DNA of 64,000 bases from Anaerolineales bacterium. GTDB taxonomy: Bacteria > Chloroflexota > Anaerolineae > Anaerolineales > Villigracilaceae. The stretch lies in assembly GCA_023382595.1 (NCBI GenBank), contig JAHDWB010000005.1:62001-126000 (forward strand). Reading direction: 5' to 3'. A program made the translations under genes and the position numbers. How positions within the stretch are numbered: the first letter of the stretch is position 1; every line of letters starts with the position of its first letter. Under the pieces are notes generated by a model. It was not told where the DNA came from. It worked only from the letters and a program-made list of their open reading frames with translations, and did not search any database. Below are positions 16,805 to 25,581 of the stretch, piece by piece.

Positions 16805-18817
16805 TTACGGGGATGACGCCGGAGGCGGGATGCGATGCTCGCCGGGCAGGAGCGGCATCTCCGCCATGTAGTAGGCATGCTCGTAAGCAGTGTCGCCTCC
16901 ACCCTCGCCGGGAACGGGTTCGATCAACTCGTTGCCGTTCACGTCCACCCCATAGAGGACCTGCCCGGAGATCAACCGCATTTCAAGAATGATCGACCCC
17001 ATTTCAGGACCGAACGGCATCTCTTGCAGTTGCAGTGCCATCTCGAGCAATTGCTCTGACCAAATTTTCATATTTTCAACACACGCCACCGTGTGCGCGC
17101 TGTGGATCTTGATGTTCTCGGTCGCATCTGTTGCGTTTGCCGCAAAGATTGCGTGGCTGATGGTGGCAGGGATGTAGCCCAGCCCGTTCCCGTTTTCAAG
17201 CACTCCAAATCCATCGCCCGGGTCGTCGATCGTACCGTCCTCATCCCAGTCGCGGTACTGCGCAGAGTTCCCACTCCCGACGAGTTGGTTAATGATCTCC
17301 TCGATCTTTTTTCTGGCAAGCGCCTCGTCACCAGCTTGGAACGCTGCCTCCAATTCGATGATCGAATCATCCGTGTAGTCCGCGGCGTACCACAACCCCT
17401 GGATCAATGCTTCTTCATCCGGCGCACCTTGAAACGAGACAAGCACATGCCGCACATGGATCAATGCCAGCGGCGGGAAGACGGAAGACGCAACCACCTC
17501 GCCGGCAGGGAAACTTGGGTTGGGGTTATCATCCGCTTCGACCGTAACTTCGAGTTGGTCAAAAAACTCAAGAATGTTTTCTCGCTCCGGGTGGATGAAG
17601 ACCAATTGTCCCTGCGCGTCGTTATCCAATTGGACCGACCCCGCGTTGCGGCGTATCTCTCCGCCCTCTGCAAGATACCAAACCTCGTAATGCGTTCCAT
17701 TTTTTGGCGCGGGCAGCCCCGTGAGCGTGATCGTGGCTTTATCCAGCACATAATTGAAATCCAGATAGGTGACTTTTCCTACGATCTGATCATTGCTCAA
17801 TTGCGCTGGCGCGGGTCGGAAGAACAGAAACGCCAGTGCGACCATTGCAAAGATACCCAGTCCAGCCAGCGCCACCGGGAATGGACGGGTCTTTTTTGGT
17901 TCGGTGGAGGATTGCCTGGCGGCATCCACCAGGTTGATCGTATGTTGCGAGACGGTCTGTCCGTTAAAGACCGAGATGAATTCTTTGGCGAATTCCCCGG
18001 CGGTGGCGTAGCGCAGGGCTGGGTCTTTCGCGAGTGCGCGGTCAATAACAGTTTGCAGGTCGGTGGAGAGTCCGGGAATGGGAGGGGGAGGTTCGTTCAG
18101 GTGCTTCATCAGCACCCCAAAGGATGATTCTGCGTCAAAGGGAACTGTTCCTGCCAGCATCTCGTACAGCATGATGCCGAGGGAATAGATGTCCGAGCGA
18201 TGGTCCACCTTGTCACCGCGTGCCTGCTCGGGGCTCATGTAAGCTGGGGTTCCGGAGACGGTCCCGGTCGAGGTGAGGATGGATGAATCGAGAAGGCGTA
18301 CCAGCCCAAAGTCGGTGAGAACCGGTTCCACATCTTCAGGTAAGGGTTCATCAAGGCTGACAGGTCCATTCTTGGTGCGCAGCAAGACGTTGGCAGGCTT
18401 GATATCCCGATGGACGATGTTCTGGCTGTGGGCGTAGTCAATGGCGGATGCAAGCGCCGTAAGAAGCCGCACAGCTGTGTCGAAGGGAAGTTTTTCGTTG
18501 CGCTTGTGCCGGGATTTGAGGTATCCGCCGAGCGACGCGCCGCGCACCAGTTCCATGATGATGCATGGCTGTCCATTCACGAGTTCATAATCAAATAATT
18601 GAACGATGTTGGGATGGTGCAGATTTGCAATGACGCGCGCTTCGCGCTCGAACCGTGCGCGTATATCGGTGTCGTCCAGATGTTCGCGCATGATCTTGAC
18701 GGCGACTTCGCGGTCGAGCGGAATATGTTTGCCGTAATAGACTTCCGCCATGCCGCCGCGCGCGATCAGTTCGCCGACCTGTACTTTGCCGAGAGTTTTG
18801 CCGCTCCATGATGACAT
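16805..18817 (-). CDS. Membrane Ser/Thr protein kinase with exported sensor domain
   Basis: The 670-residue product has a Hanks-type kinase domain (1-285): Gly loop ARGGMAEVY, Lys41, HRD at 136-138, DFG at 169-171 and the GTPAYMSPEQ segment. One membrane helix (about 312-334) leads to an exported domain of about 335 residues. That part starts with a beta-rich segment resembling the anti-sigma-K (RskA) exported domain (HYEVWYLAEGGE), and contains an EF-hand-like calcium loop (DWDEDGTIDDPGDG, 523-536). There are no PASTA repeats, so the ligand is not the usual peptidoglycan fragment. A TATAAT box 6 nt before the ATG suggests a leaderless mRNA. Confidence 0.88.
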   Translation of the reverse strand: MSSWSGKTLGKVQVGELIARGGMAEVYYGKHIPLDREVAVKIMREHLDDTDIRARFEREARVIANLHHPNIVQLFDYELVNGQPCIIMELVRGASLGGYLKSRHKRNEKLPFDTAVRLLTALASAIDYAHSQNIVHRDIKPANVLLRTKNGPVSLDEPLPEDVEPVLTDFGLVRLLDSSILTSTGTVSGTPAYMSPEQARGDKVDHRSDIYSLGIMLYEMLAGTVPFDAESSFGVLMKHLNEPPPPIPGLSTDLQTVIDRALAKDPALRYATAGEFAKEFISVFNGQTVSQHTINLVDAARQSSTEPKKTRPFPVALAGLGIFAMVALAFLFFRPAPAQLSNDQIVGKVTYLDFNYVLDKATITLTGLPAPKNGTHYEVWYLAEGGEIRRNAGSVQLDNDAQGQLVFIHPERENILEFFDQLEVTVEADDNPNPSFPAGEVVASSVFPPLALIHVRHVLVSFQGAPDEEALIQGLWYAADYTDDSIIELEAAFQAGDEALARKKIEEIINQLVGSGNSAQYRDWDEDGTIDDPGDGFGVLENGNGLGYIPATISHAIFAANATDATENIKIHSAHTVACVENMKIWSEQLLEMALQLQEMPFGPEMGSIILEMRLISGQVLYGVDVNGNELIEPVPGEGGGDTAYEHAYYMAEMPLLPGEHRIPPPASSP

Positions 18818-19009
18818 GGGCGGATTATAACCGAAACCATATAGATGCCCTTGTTAAACCAATAGCAGGCGATTATTGACCGCCTGTTGCTTCGTATTTG
18901 AACCGTTTTTTCGGGAGGGTAGCGAACAAAAGAGCGCAGGCTGTTTGTCAGCGTGTAAACGCGCCAATCCTTGCGTTGAAGGTTTCGCGGGATGCAAGTG
19001 CGAGCCAGT

Positions 19010-19234
19010 TTATTTTGGAAGAAGGGTCCCTGTGCCGACCTTTAATACAACCGCTGCCTTGCGAAGATTACTCAATTGCAAATTGTTGTCGCTAAAATCA
19101 TCAAAGTTTTCATGTTCGCCGCGCCAGATCTTTAGAGCTGTCGGTTCACTGCACCCCAGCTTTCGCATTTCGCCGACAAACTCATCGCACGACATGTTGA
19201 TTCTTTCTGCCAGGAGTTGTATTCTGCTCTTCAT
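19010..19234 (-). CDS. Small Cro/C1-type helix-turn-helix protein
   Basis: The 74-residue product fits an XRE-family domain: helix 1 RIQLLAERINMS, recognition region SEPTALKIWRGEHENF and the typical tail LSNLRKAAVVLKVGTGTLL. AAGGAAG lies 7 nt before the ATG. It is short, stands alone in AT-rich DNA, and may be a regulator remaining from a mobile element. The 192 bases between it and the kinase start hold no recognised feature. Confidence 0.6.
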   Translation of the reverse strand: MKSRIQLLAERINMSCDEFVGEMRKLGCSEPTALKIWRGEHENFDDFSDNNLQLSNLRKAAVVLKVGTGTLLPK

Positions 19235-19537
19235 TTTTTATCTTCCTTCTATGGGGACAAATGTATGCATAAAATCTCGTTTCAAAATATATTTTAATTT
19301 TTTCATTAAAAAAAATACTTCAGAAAGTTCTTTGAAATTTTATGGCTGATTTAAATTCTAATATAATTTTCCCAAATGTCAATCTTTGTTGAATGAGACG
19401 AGAAAAATAAGCGAAGTATGTCAGTACAGGGCAGCCTTTTCTGCACTGATGGGATATATGGAGCAATTTGGGGATAAAATAGCCCATGCCGTTCCTTCCA
19501 TCTGGATGAGCGAACAAATCTTTAGCATGGAGAATGC
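19235..19537. other. AT-rich intergenic region
   Basis: About 300 bases with much lower GC than the surroundings, rich in A/T runs. No gene is seen. It holds the promoter at 19355-19382 reading to the HTH gene, and the Shine-Dalgarno GGAG of pncC at its right end. Confidence 0.6.
19355..19382 (-). promoter_or_regulatory. Promoter reading to the small HTH gene
   Basis: On the minus strand TTGACA (19382-19377), a 16-nt spacer and TAGAAT (19360-19355). The -35 box is perfect. The predicted leader of about 110 nt to the HTH start is long and AT-rich. Confidence 0.6.
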
Positions 19538-20023
19538 ATGGAATTTCCACTAGAATTGCGCATAGGTAATATATTGCGCCAACGCCACGCCACCCTGGGT
19601 ACTGCCGAATCCTGCACCGGTGGATTGATCTCCCATCGCATCACCGACGTCCCCGGCTCGTCTGAATACTTTGCGGGCGGAATCGTTGCCTATTCCTACG
19701 AAGCGAAGGTCGCGCTGTTGAACGTCTCGTGGGATACCCTCAACACCAAAGGCGCGGTTTCAAAGGAGACCGTTCTCGAAATGGCGCGCGGTGCGCGTCA
19801 GGCGTTGGGAGTGGATATCGCCGTCAGCGTCAGCGGCATTGCCGGACCCGGCGGCGGGACTCCAGAGAAGCCCGTCGGCTCCACATGGATCGGTCTCACC
19901 GCCCCCGACGGCGAATGGGCGCGCCATTTTGTCTGGCAGGGGGATCGCGAACAGAACAAGCAATATTCATGCGATGCCGCTTTTCAATTCATCCTCGATT
20001 ACCTCGAAGGGAGTCTTCCATGA
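19538..20023 (+). CDS. pncC: Nicotinamide-nucleotide amidohydrolase (CinA C-terminal domain)
   Basis: The 161-residue product is a stand-alone CinA C-terminal domain, the length of PncC. Motifs are [10 protein letters not shown] (with the nucleophile Ser), [14 protein letters not shown] and [18 protein letters not shown]. It deamidates nicotinamide mononucleotide to nicotinate mononucleotide in NAD recycling. GGAG lies 5 nt before the ATG. It overlaps the next gene by 4 bp (ATGA). Confidence 0.88.
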   Translation: MEFPLELRIGNILRQRHATLGTAESCTGGLISHRITDVPGSSEYFAGGIVAYSYEAKVALLNVSWDTLNTKGAVSKETVLEMARGARQALGVDIAVSVSGIAGPGGGTPEKPVGSTWIGLTAPDGEWARHFVWQGDREQNKQYSCDAAFQFILDYLEGSLP

Positions 20024-20694
20024 AAGTCGTTGTACTCGTCTCTGCCATAGCAGAATGGAAAGCAGTTCGTGAGATCTTTCCCCAACTTAAGATCGTGCAA
20101 GCGCCCTATGGCGAATCCGCAGCCCTGAATCTCAAGGGGTGGGATTTGGTCCTCTATCATAGCGGCTGGGGCAAGATCGCATCGGCTGGCATGATGCAAT
20201 ACGTTGTTGACCATCACCAGCCGGACCTCGTGGTCAACCTCGGCACATGCGGCGGATTTGAAGGTGTGGTGGAGCAGGGTGATATTGTCCTCGTTGAGCG
20301 GACCTTTATTTATGACATTGTCGAACTGATGGGTGACCTCAACATCATCGAATACTACGCCTCCTCCCTCGACCTATACTGGCTGCCAGACCCATTGCCT
20401 TACCTCGTCCGCCGCGGACTCATCGCCTCCGCCGACAGCGACCTGCCCCCGAACAAGATCGCCTATCTCAAAGCGCAGGGCGCCGTCGCCGGCGACTGGG
20501 AATCCGGTGCGCTGGCGTGGGTGGCGAACAAGAACGGGGCGCGTTTGCTCATCTTGCGCGGCGTCAGTGACATGGTCAACGAACAGGAAGGGGAGGCATA
20601 CGATAATCTGGCACTATTCGAAGAACGTACCAAAGACATCATGCGCAACTTGTTCGATCAGCTACCCGACTGGCTGGCAAGCATAAGAAAATAA
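20020..20694 (+). CDS. Nucleoside phosphorylase / MTA-SAH nucleosidase-like protein
   Basis: The 224-residue product has the phosphorylase-superfamily pattern: N-terminal [13 protein letters not shown], the central [21 protein letters not shown] and the late [27 protein letters not shown], where the Glu and the Asp of VSD match catalytic positions. The substrate is uncertain; 5'-methylthioadenosine/SAH or futalosine-type nucleosides are possible. It is coupled to pncC by a 4-bp overlap, pointing to nucleotide salvage. Its stop abuts the convergent chrA stop with no gap. Confidence 0.78.
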   Translation: MKVVVLVSAIAEWKAVREIFPQLKIVQAPYGESAALNLKGWDLVLYHSGWGKIASAGMMQYVVDHHQPDLVVNLGTCGGFEGVVEQGDIVLVERTFIYDIVELMGDLNIIEYYASSLDLYWLPDPLPYLVRRGLIASADSDLPPNKIAYLKAQGAVAGDWESGALAWVANKNGARLLILRGVSDMVNEQEGEAYDNLALFEERTKDIMRNLFDQLPDWLASIRK

Positions 20695-21813
20695 TCACCG
20701 CATCATCGAAACGACCAAGCCAGTCAATGCTCCACCTGCGATCAACCAGGTGGAGTTGATCTTATAGCGGAGCAGCAATACGAGTGAGACAAGGGTGATG
20801 AGGAGGGTCGGGATGTCTGTCAGCGAGGAGAAAGCCAACTGGATGGTGACAGCCGCCATCAGTCCAAGGGAGGAGGCGTTTACTCCGTCTAACAAACTGC
20901 TTGCCCATATCGATTTCCGGATCATGGGGATCAGCGGGTTGACGATCAAAACGAAAATGAAGGATGGCAGGAAGATGCCAAGTGTGGCGAGCAGCGCGCC
21001 GGATGTGCCGCCGAGCAGGTAGCCGATGAAGGTGGCGGCGGTGAACAGCGGACCGGGCGTGACTTGCCCGATGGCGACTGCGTCGAGGAGTTGTTGGTCG
21101 GTCAGCCAGCCGAAGCGCAGGACGAAGTCGTTGCGCAGAAAGGCGAGCAGGACGTAGCCGCTGCCGTAGAGTACGGAACCGATCTTGAGAAAGGTCAGGA
21201 AGAGGGTGGAAAGGTTAAAGGGGATGTTTTGTGCAAGCGTTATGCCGCCCAGCGGCAGGAGGATGGCAGGGTTTATGCGTCGCAGGCGTTGCAGGTTGGA
21301 AATGAGCATAAGCAGCAAACCGCCGCCGAACAGCAGTGCGATCTCGTTGAAACCGAGGAAGTACAAAATGAAAACAGCAAACCCCGCAAGCAGACCGAGT
21401 TTGTTTTTGAAGGCTTTGCCCCCGAGCATCCACAGAGCCTGCGCGATAATGGCAATGACCACAGGTTTGATGCCGTACATCAGCCATTCAAGCTGCGGCG
21501 TGGTCCCATATTGGACGTATAGCCATGCCAGCACCAGCACGATCAACGTGGCGGGAACAATGAAGCAAATTCCGCCCGCAAGCAGACCAAGCCAGCCTGC
21601 GCGCCGATAGCCGATGTGGATCGCCATCTCAGTGGAGTTGGGTCCGGGAATCAAATTCGTCGCGCCGAGCAGGTCGAGGAATTCTTCGTCGGTGAGCCAT
21701 TTGCGGCGCAGGACGACTTCGTTGTGCATGATGCCGATGTGGGCGGCGGGTCCGCCAAAGGCTGTGAAACCAAGTTTGAGGAAGAGGGATGCGACTTCGG
21801 TCAGGGCTGACAT
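20695..21813 (-). CDS. chrA: Chromate transporter, two-domain type
   Basis: The 372-residue product has two CHR domains in tandem, each beginning with a FLKLGFTAFGGP or FLKIGSVLYGSG motif and containing PGP (LIPGPNSTE, VTPGPLFTAATF). About ten membrane helices are expected. The family exports chromate by proton-linked transport; other anions are possible. The length is typical for long-chain ChrA. No regulator is adjacent. Confidence 0.9.
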   Translation of the reverse strand: MSALTEVASLFLKLGFTAFGGPAAHIGIMHNEVVLRRKWLTDEEFLDLLGATNLIPGPNSTEMAIHIGYRRAGWLGLLAGGICFIVPATLIVLVLAWLYVQYGTTPQLEWLMYGIKPVVIAIIAQALWMLGGKAFKNKLGLLAGFAVFILYFLGFNEIALLFGGGLLLMLISNLQRLRRINPAILLPLGGITLAQNIPFNLSTLFLTFLKIGSVLYGSGYVLLAFLRNDFVLRFGWLTDQQLLDAVAIGQVTPGPLFTAATFIGYLLGGTSGALLATLGIFLPSFIFVLIVNPLIPMIRKSIWASSLLDGVNASSLGLMAAVTIQLAFSSLTDIPTLLITLVSLVLLLRYKINSTWLIAGGALTGLVVSMMR

Positions 21814-21932
21814 GCGGGCAAGTGTATCCTAGAATGGCGATGGTTCTATCACCGTTTTTCCCCCAAAAGGGGGAGCATGGAGCGAAAATCGAGATGATAC
21901 AATCCAGTCAAATTTACTGGAAGGAGATTTCC

Positions 21933-22637
21933 ATGGATCTACTGGCTCCCGGTTTGATCACAATTTTTACATTACTGTGTGTGGGTGGCATTACGCTTGT
22001 CTCTCTTGGCGTGGCTGGCTATTTCGTTTACCGCGTGTTTAAGAATATGTCGGGGAATAATACCGTGCTTAAATCTGGTGTTTCCGCTCCGGCGGTTATC
22101 CTCGGCGTGGAGGATACCGGTGTGACGATGAATTACAGTCCGCAGGTGCGCCTCACGCTTCAAGTGACGCCTGCGGGGCGTCCGCCATTTCAGGCGGTAA
22201 CGACCACCTTTGTCGGGCGTGTGCAAATTGGCATGGTCGTGCCCGGCGCTTCTGTGACCGTCCGTTACGACCCGAACGACACCAGCAAAGTGGCAATCGA
22301 ATCCATCAATCCGCCCGTGATGAGTTCCGCAAGCATGGCTGCAAGGCAATCTGCGGTGATGGCGCAGGAGGAATATTACCAGCAGCTTCGTCAGCGCGGC
22401 GAAGAGGCGAAGGCGGTCATCCTGACTGCTGAAGATATGAACATCCGCGTGGAAGGCGGCGGCTCCATGTTCCGCTTTACATTTGATGTCACGCCGCGGG
22501 TTGGTCAGCCCTTCAAGGCAGAGACACAAGCCGCCATTGGCGATATCGCCCGCGATAAATATGCGGTGGGTAAGACGGTCTATGTCCGTTATGACCCGTC
22601 CAACACGGCTCAGGTGGCGCTGGACCGCGCGGCTTAA
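21933..22637 (+). CDS. DUF3592-like membrane protein with duplicated beta domain
   Basis: The 234-residue product has one N-terminal membrane helix (about 8-33) followed by two copies of a beta domain, each starting with a VIL...(E)D(T/M) motif and ending VxVRYDPxDTxxVAxE/D (about 48-125 and 152-232), with a short linker in between. DUF3592-type domains have no known function. AAGGAG lies 6 nt before ATG 21933. It probably stands alone, as a hairpin follows. Confidence 0.7.
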   Translation: MDLLAPGLITIFTLLCVGGITLVSLGVAGYFVYRVFKNMSGNNTVLKSGVSAPAVILGVEDTGVTMNYSPQVRLTLQVTPAGRPPFQAVTTTFVGRVQIGMVVPGASVTVRYDPNDTSKVAIESINPPVMSSASMAARQSAVMAQEEYYQQLRQRGEEAKAVILTAEDMNIRVEGGGSMFRFTFDVTPRVGQPFKAETQAAIGDIARDKYAVGKTVYVRYDPSNTAQVALDRAA

Positions 22638-22665
22638 CCCGGTTGATTTATTTGCGATATGATTG

Positions 22666-22691
22666 GGACGCGACGATGTTCGCGTCCTTTT
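22666..22691 (+). terminator. Rho-independent terminator or attenuator
   Basis: Arms GGACGCG and CGCGTCC followed by TTTTC, between the DUF3592-like gene and the 86-residue gene; it ends 19 nt before the next ATG. Confidence 0.6.
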
Positions 22692-22710
22692 CAATGGATA
22701 TGGAGGAAGC

Positions 22711-22971
22711 ATGGCACGATTGATCCCCGCCGCGGAGCGCATCATCCGCGCCCGGAAGTTGATCCAACAGGCACGGAAACTGCCCGCCCCCGCTGACGGT
22801 TTGGGCAAAAGCGACCTGTCCTATGTGGCGGGCGTGAAGGACCTGCTGCGTCAGGCGCGGGATATGATCAAATTCATATCCATGACGCCGAGCGCCACCG
22901 CTGAAATGAAAGAGGAGGTCAAGACGATCTTTGCGGAGATCGAGCAGGCGGAGCGTGAGATATTAAGTTGA
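22711..22971 (+). CDS. Small helical protein, unknown function
   Basis: The 86-residue product is highly charged and probably all-helical (RIIRARKLIQQARKLP..., EMKEEVKTIFAEIEQAEREI). No membrane segment or motif. TGGAGGAAGC just before the ATG is a strong Shine-Dalgarno and decides the start. Confidence 0.6.
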   Translation: MARLIPAAERIIRARKLIQQARKLPAPADGLGKSDLSYVAGVKDLLRQARDMIKFISMTPSATAEMKEEVKTIFAEIEQAEREILS

Positions 22972-23049
22972 AATGCTCGAGATGTTGCGGGAGGAGTACA
23001 ATCTGGTTCGAGTGTTTTTCAATTCAATGGATCATGGGAGTAAATCATC

Positions 23050-23412
23050 ATGAAGAATAAACCATCAATGCTATGGGCGCTTGCCGTTGGTATTTTGTTT
23101 CTGGTTTTGCAAGGGCTTGTCAATTTATTCGGCATTTGGGGTGCGGATGCGCAGACTCCGCTGGCAAACTACCTTTTTGTACTGCTTGCGGGCTTATTCA
23201 ATGGGTTGGGGCTGATTTATTTTCTGGGAAAAACGAATACACGTGGCAGTTTTAATGCTATATTGATTGCCGCCGTGATCGCAGTTCCGTTCGCGCTTTT
23301 CGGGATGACGGTCGGCGGGCTGATCGGAGCGTTCGGTATCTTTTTCTTTGGCATCCCGCCGTTTATCTTTATTGTCGGAATCGGATATTTTTTGGGGCGT
23401 TCGCGCGTCTGA
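23050..23412 (+). CDS. Small four-helix membrane protein, unknown function
   Basis: The 120-residue product has about four membrane helices (8-28, 40-60, 68-92, 96-116) with Gly-rich packing in the last two. No family recognised. GGGAG lies 9 nt before the ATG. The convergent lipoprotein gene ends 4 nt away. Confidence 0.6.
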   Translation: MKNKPSMLWALAVGILFLVLQGLVNLFGIWGADAQTPLANYLFVLLAGLFNGLGLIYFLGKTNTRGSFNAILIAAVIAVPFALFGMTVGGLIGAFGIFFFGIPPFIFIVGIGYFLGRSRV

Positions 23413-23416
23413 AGGG

Positions 23417-24049
23417 TCAGGGTGCGCCGGTTGGGACCGGTGTGGCGCCGCCCTCCACCACGATCTCAACGGTGAGTGTGTCACCGAAGAAATTCCCGTT
23501 CTCATCCGCCATGCGCCATGCGGACTGGAACGAGCCGTTCTCGCTGGGGACGACGAGTTGGACGGATAGATCCCGGATGGAGCCGGTTTGGATCGCTTCT
23601 GTCAGGGTGACCGTATTGCCCCGCATCGGGTCGCCGCCATAGTGACGGAAGGTGAACCCTGTCCGCCAGGCGCATCCGCCGATGTTTTGCACTTTCCATG
23701 TTTTGACGAAAACCTCGCCAGCCTTCATCACGGTCCCATCGGGGATGGTGACATCGTCGATGTACATGAGGTTATAGCAGGGATTCGATGTGGAGGTGGG
23801 GGAAGCCTCGATGGTTGCGGTGATGACGATGGGGGTATCGGTCCGCAGGATGATCGGCGTGGGAGACGTTATGGGATTGACGACCAGGGTTTCGGTCAGA
23901 GATGAAGCGTAGGTGGCGACAGCTTGCGTGTGGACCTGGTCAATATCAACGACAGTCTCACCATTTTGGTCGGGAGTGTTTGTCCCGCACGAAAAAAGCA
24001 GGGCTCCAACAATGAGCAGAGCCAAAATGGATGCAATTCTGGTTTTCAT
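23417..24049 (-). CDS. Lipoprotein with NBR1-type Ig-like domain
   Basis: The 210-residue product has a lipoprotein signal (lipobox LFSC, Cys21), a Thr/Pro/Ile linker, and a C-terminal domain of about 110 residues with the FW-domain pattern DVTIPDGTVMKAGEVF, KTWKVQNIGGCAWRTGF and WRMADENGNFFGD. This NBR1 Ig-like fold is common in Chloroflexota exported proteins and probably binds protein or sugar ligands. It follows the STAS-like gene by 9 nt. Confidence 0.75.
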   Translation of the reverse strand: MKTRIASILALLIVGALLFSCGTNTPDQNGETVVDIDQVHTQAVATYASSLTETLVVNPITSPTPIILRTDTPIVITATIEASPTSTSNPCYNLMYIDDVTIPDGTVMKAGEVFVKTWKVQNIGGCAWRTGFTFRHYGGDPMRGNTVTLTEAIQTGSIRDLSVQLVVPSENGSFQSAWRMADENGNFFGDTLTVEIVVEGGATPVPTGAP

Positions 24050-24058
24050 ATCGAGTAC

Positions 24059-24421
24059 TTAATCCTGCACCAGCCATTCTTTTGCTTCGGTTTCATCATT
24101 GAAGTACATCAGGGATTGACCCGTAATGCGGGTGAGCAGGTCTCCGAGGGTGCGCTTGATGCCGGTTACACCGAGCACGGCGGTTTTGCGGACATGGTTC
24201 CTGGTCTTGCTTGACGACTCGTTGAGGATCGGCATCAGATTCATGGTGACCTCGGTGTTGGAAAAATCGGATAACACCAGGATGGAGTTTTCGGGCTGGC
24301 TTAATACAACGGCTTGCACCTGTTCCAATTCTTCAATGACGGATTTGTCGTTGAAGAACAGGTTGGAATAGTCCTGATAAAAGATGCTTTTTCCCTTGTA
24401 TTCGATCCATTTTGATTTCAT
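24059..24421 (-). CDS. STAS/SpoIIAA-like domain protein
   Basis: The 120-residue product resembles the SpoIIAA-like (STAS/SEC14-related) family, with alternating strands and helices (NSILVLSDFSNTEV, KTAVLGVTGIKRTLGDLL, FNDETEAKEWL). The role is unknown; it does not carry the phospho-Ser motif of true antagonists. GGAG lies 6 nt before the ATG. It is likely in one transcript with the lipoprotein and the upstream membrane protein. Confidence 0.65.
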   Translation of the reverse strand: MKSKWIEYKGKSIFYQDYSNLFFNDKSVIEELEQVQAVVLSQPENSILVLSDFSNTEVTMNLMPILNESSSKTRNHVRKTAVLGVTGIKRTLGDLLTRITGQSLMYFNDETEAKEWLVQD

Positions 24422-24466
24422 GTCTAACTCCTGTCTCCTGGTGAAAGCCGATGACGTTTCGCCCGG

Positions 24467-24868
24467 TTATTTGCGTTTTTCCGAGTATAACGCGATTCCC
24501 GTGGCAAGTGCGCCGACGAGTTCCCATACGGCGACGCCCAGGAATTTCTGCGGCGCGATACCTAAAAATATGACCGTGCTGAAGACGATGAATGTCAGCG
24601 TGCGGAAGGGCACGGTCCAACGGTAAAAGATCTTGACATCGTTCAGGGCGGCAAGCATGTAGTAGATGCCGATATTGAATGACGCCATGGATGATGCGGT
24701 CATGAAGACGATGGTGTAATCGCCGGCGGCGCGTTGGGAGCGCTCAAGTACGTCAAAGCCGAGAATGGAAAGCAGGATCTCAGGGTGGATCAAACCCACC
24801 AGCCCAAGCAGGAATGCCAGGATTCCGAAGATGAAGATGGTCCAGCCGGATGCGTCGCGAATTTTCAT
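24467..24868 (-). CDS. Four-helix membrane protein, unknown function
   Basis: The 133-residue product has four membrane helices (10-32, 52-72, 80-98, 104-127). No motif is recognised. AAGGAG lies 8 nt before ATG 24868, which sets the start. It heads a short minus-strand group and is divergent from the deoxynucleoside kinase gene. Confidence 0.6.
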   Translation of the reverse strand: MKIRDASGWTIFIFGILAFLLGLVGLIHPEILLSILGFDVLERSQRAAGDYTIVFMTASSMASFNIGIYYMLAALNDVKIFYRWTVPFRTLTFIVFSTVIFLGIAPQKFLGVAVWELVGALATGIALYSEKRK

Positions 24869-24931
24869 TGATGTAGTCTCCTTTCGCGAAATTATACCTA
24901 TAAATCTTAGACATGATAAAATAGGCAATCT

Positions 24932-25576
24932 ATGGCAAAACACCTTGTGTTGGTGGCTGGAAATATAGGCGCTGGAAAGACGACATTGACAGAGCGCATT
25001 GGTGCGCGTCTCGGCTGGTGGACGGGGTACGAATCCGTGGCGGATAACCCGTATCTTTCCGATTTTTACGGGGACATGCATGCCTGGTCATTTCATTTGC
25101 AGATCTTTTTTCTGGGACACCGCGCGGAACAATACCTCGAAGCCGCCCGCGACGCGCGTTCCGCGATCCTGGATCGCAGTATTTATGAGGATGCGCACAT
25201 CTTCGCGCGCGCCCTGCATCACATGGGCAATCTGGCGGAACGGGATTATCTCGCTTATCGCAGATTGTTCGATGTGGTGGTCAATGGACTTCCGCGCCCC
25301 GATTTGCTGATCTATCTCAAAGCGCCGGTGCAGGTCTTGATGGATCGCATCCGCCGCCGTGCGCGAAATATCGAGACGGGAATCACGCCCGATTATCTCG
25401 CCCTGCTCGATTCTTTTTATGATGAATGGCTCGGCTCTTTCGACCTTTGTCCTGTCCTGACCATCCAGACAAATGACCTCGATTACGCCAATCGGCCCGC
25501 CCACTTGGAACTTGTCACCCAGCGCATTCAGGATAAACTGGCTGGCAAGGAGATCGTAGACCTGACCAGACGATAG
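24932..25576 (+). CDS. Deoxynucleoside kinase
   Basis: The 214-residue product has the dNK pattern: P-loop GNIGAGKTT (10-18), catalytic Glu in YESV, the DRSIYED motif (ERS/DRS) and the Arg-rich lid RIRRRARNIE. It phosphorylates deoxynucleosides such as deoxyadenosine, deoxyguanosine or deoxycytidine for salvage; the base cannot be told from sequence by eye. TAAAAT lies 9 nt before the ATG and no Shine-Dalgarno is seen. The phosphatase gene follows after 5 nt. Confidence 0.87.
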   Translation: MAKHLVLVAGNIGAGKTTLTERIGARLGWWTGYESVADNPYLSDFYGDMHAWSFHLQIFFLGHRAEQYLEAARDARSAILDRSIYEDAHIFARALHHMGNLAERDYLAYRRLFDVVVNGLPRPDLLIYLKAPVQVLMDRIRRRARNIETGITPDYLALLDSFYDEWLGSFDLCPVLTIQTNDLDYANRPAHLELVTQRIQDKLAGKEIVDLTRR

Positions 25577-25581
25577 CCAAT

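Noticed and set aside
19010-19537. Remnant prophage or genomic island
   Set aside because: The small HTH gene and low GC hint at it, but no integrase, attachment repeat or phage gene is present.
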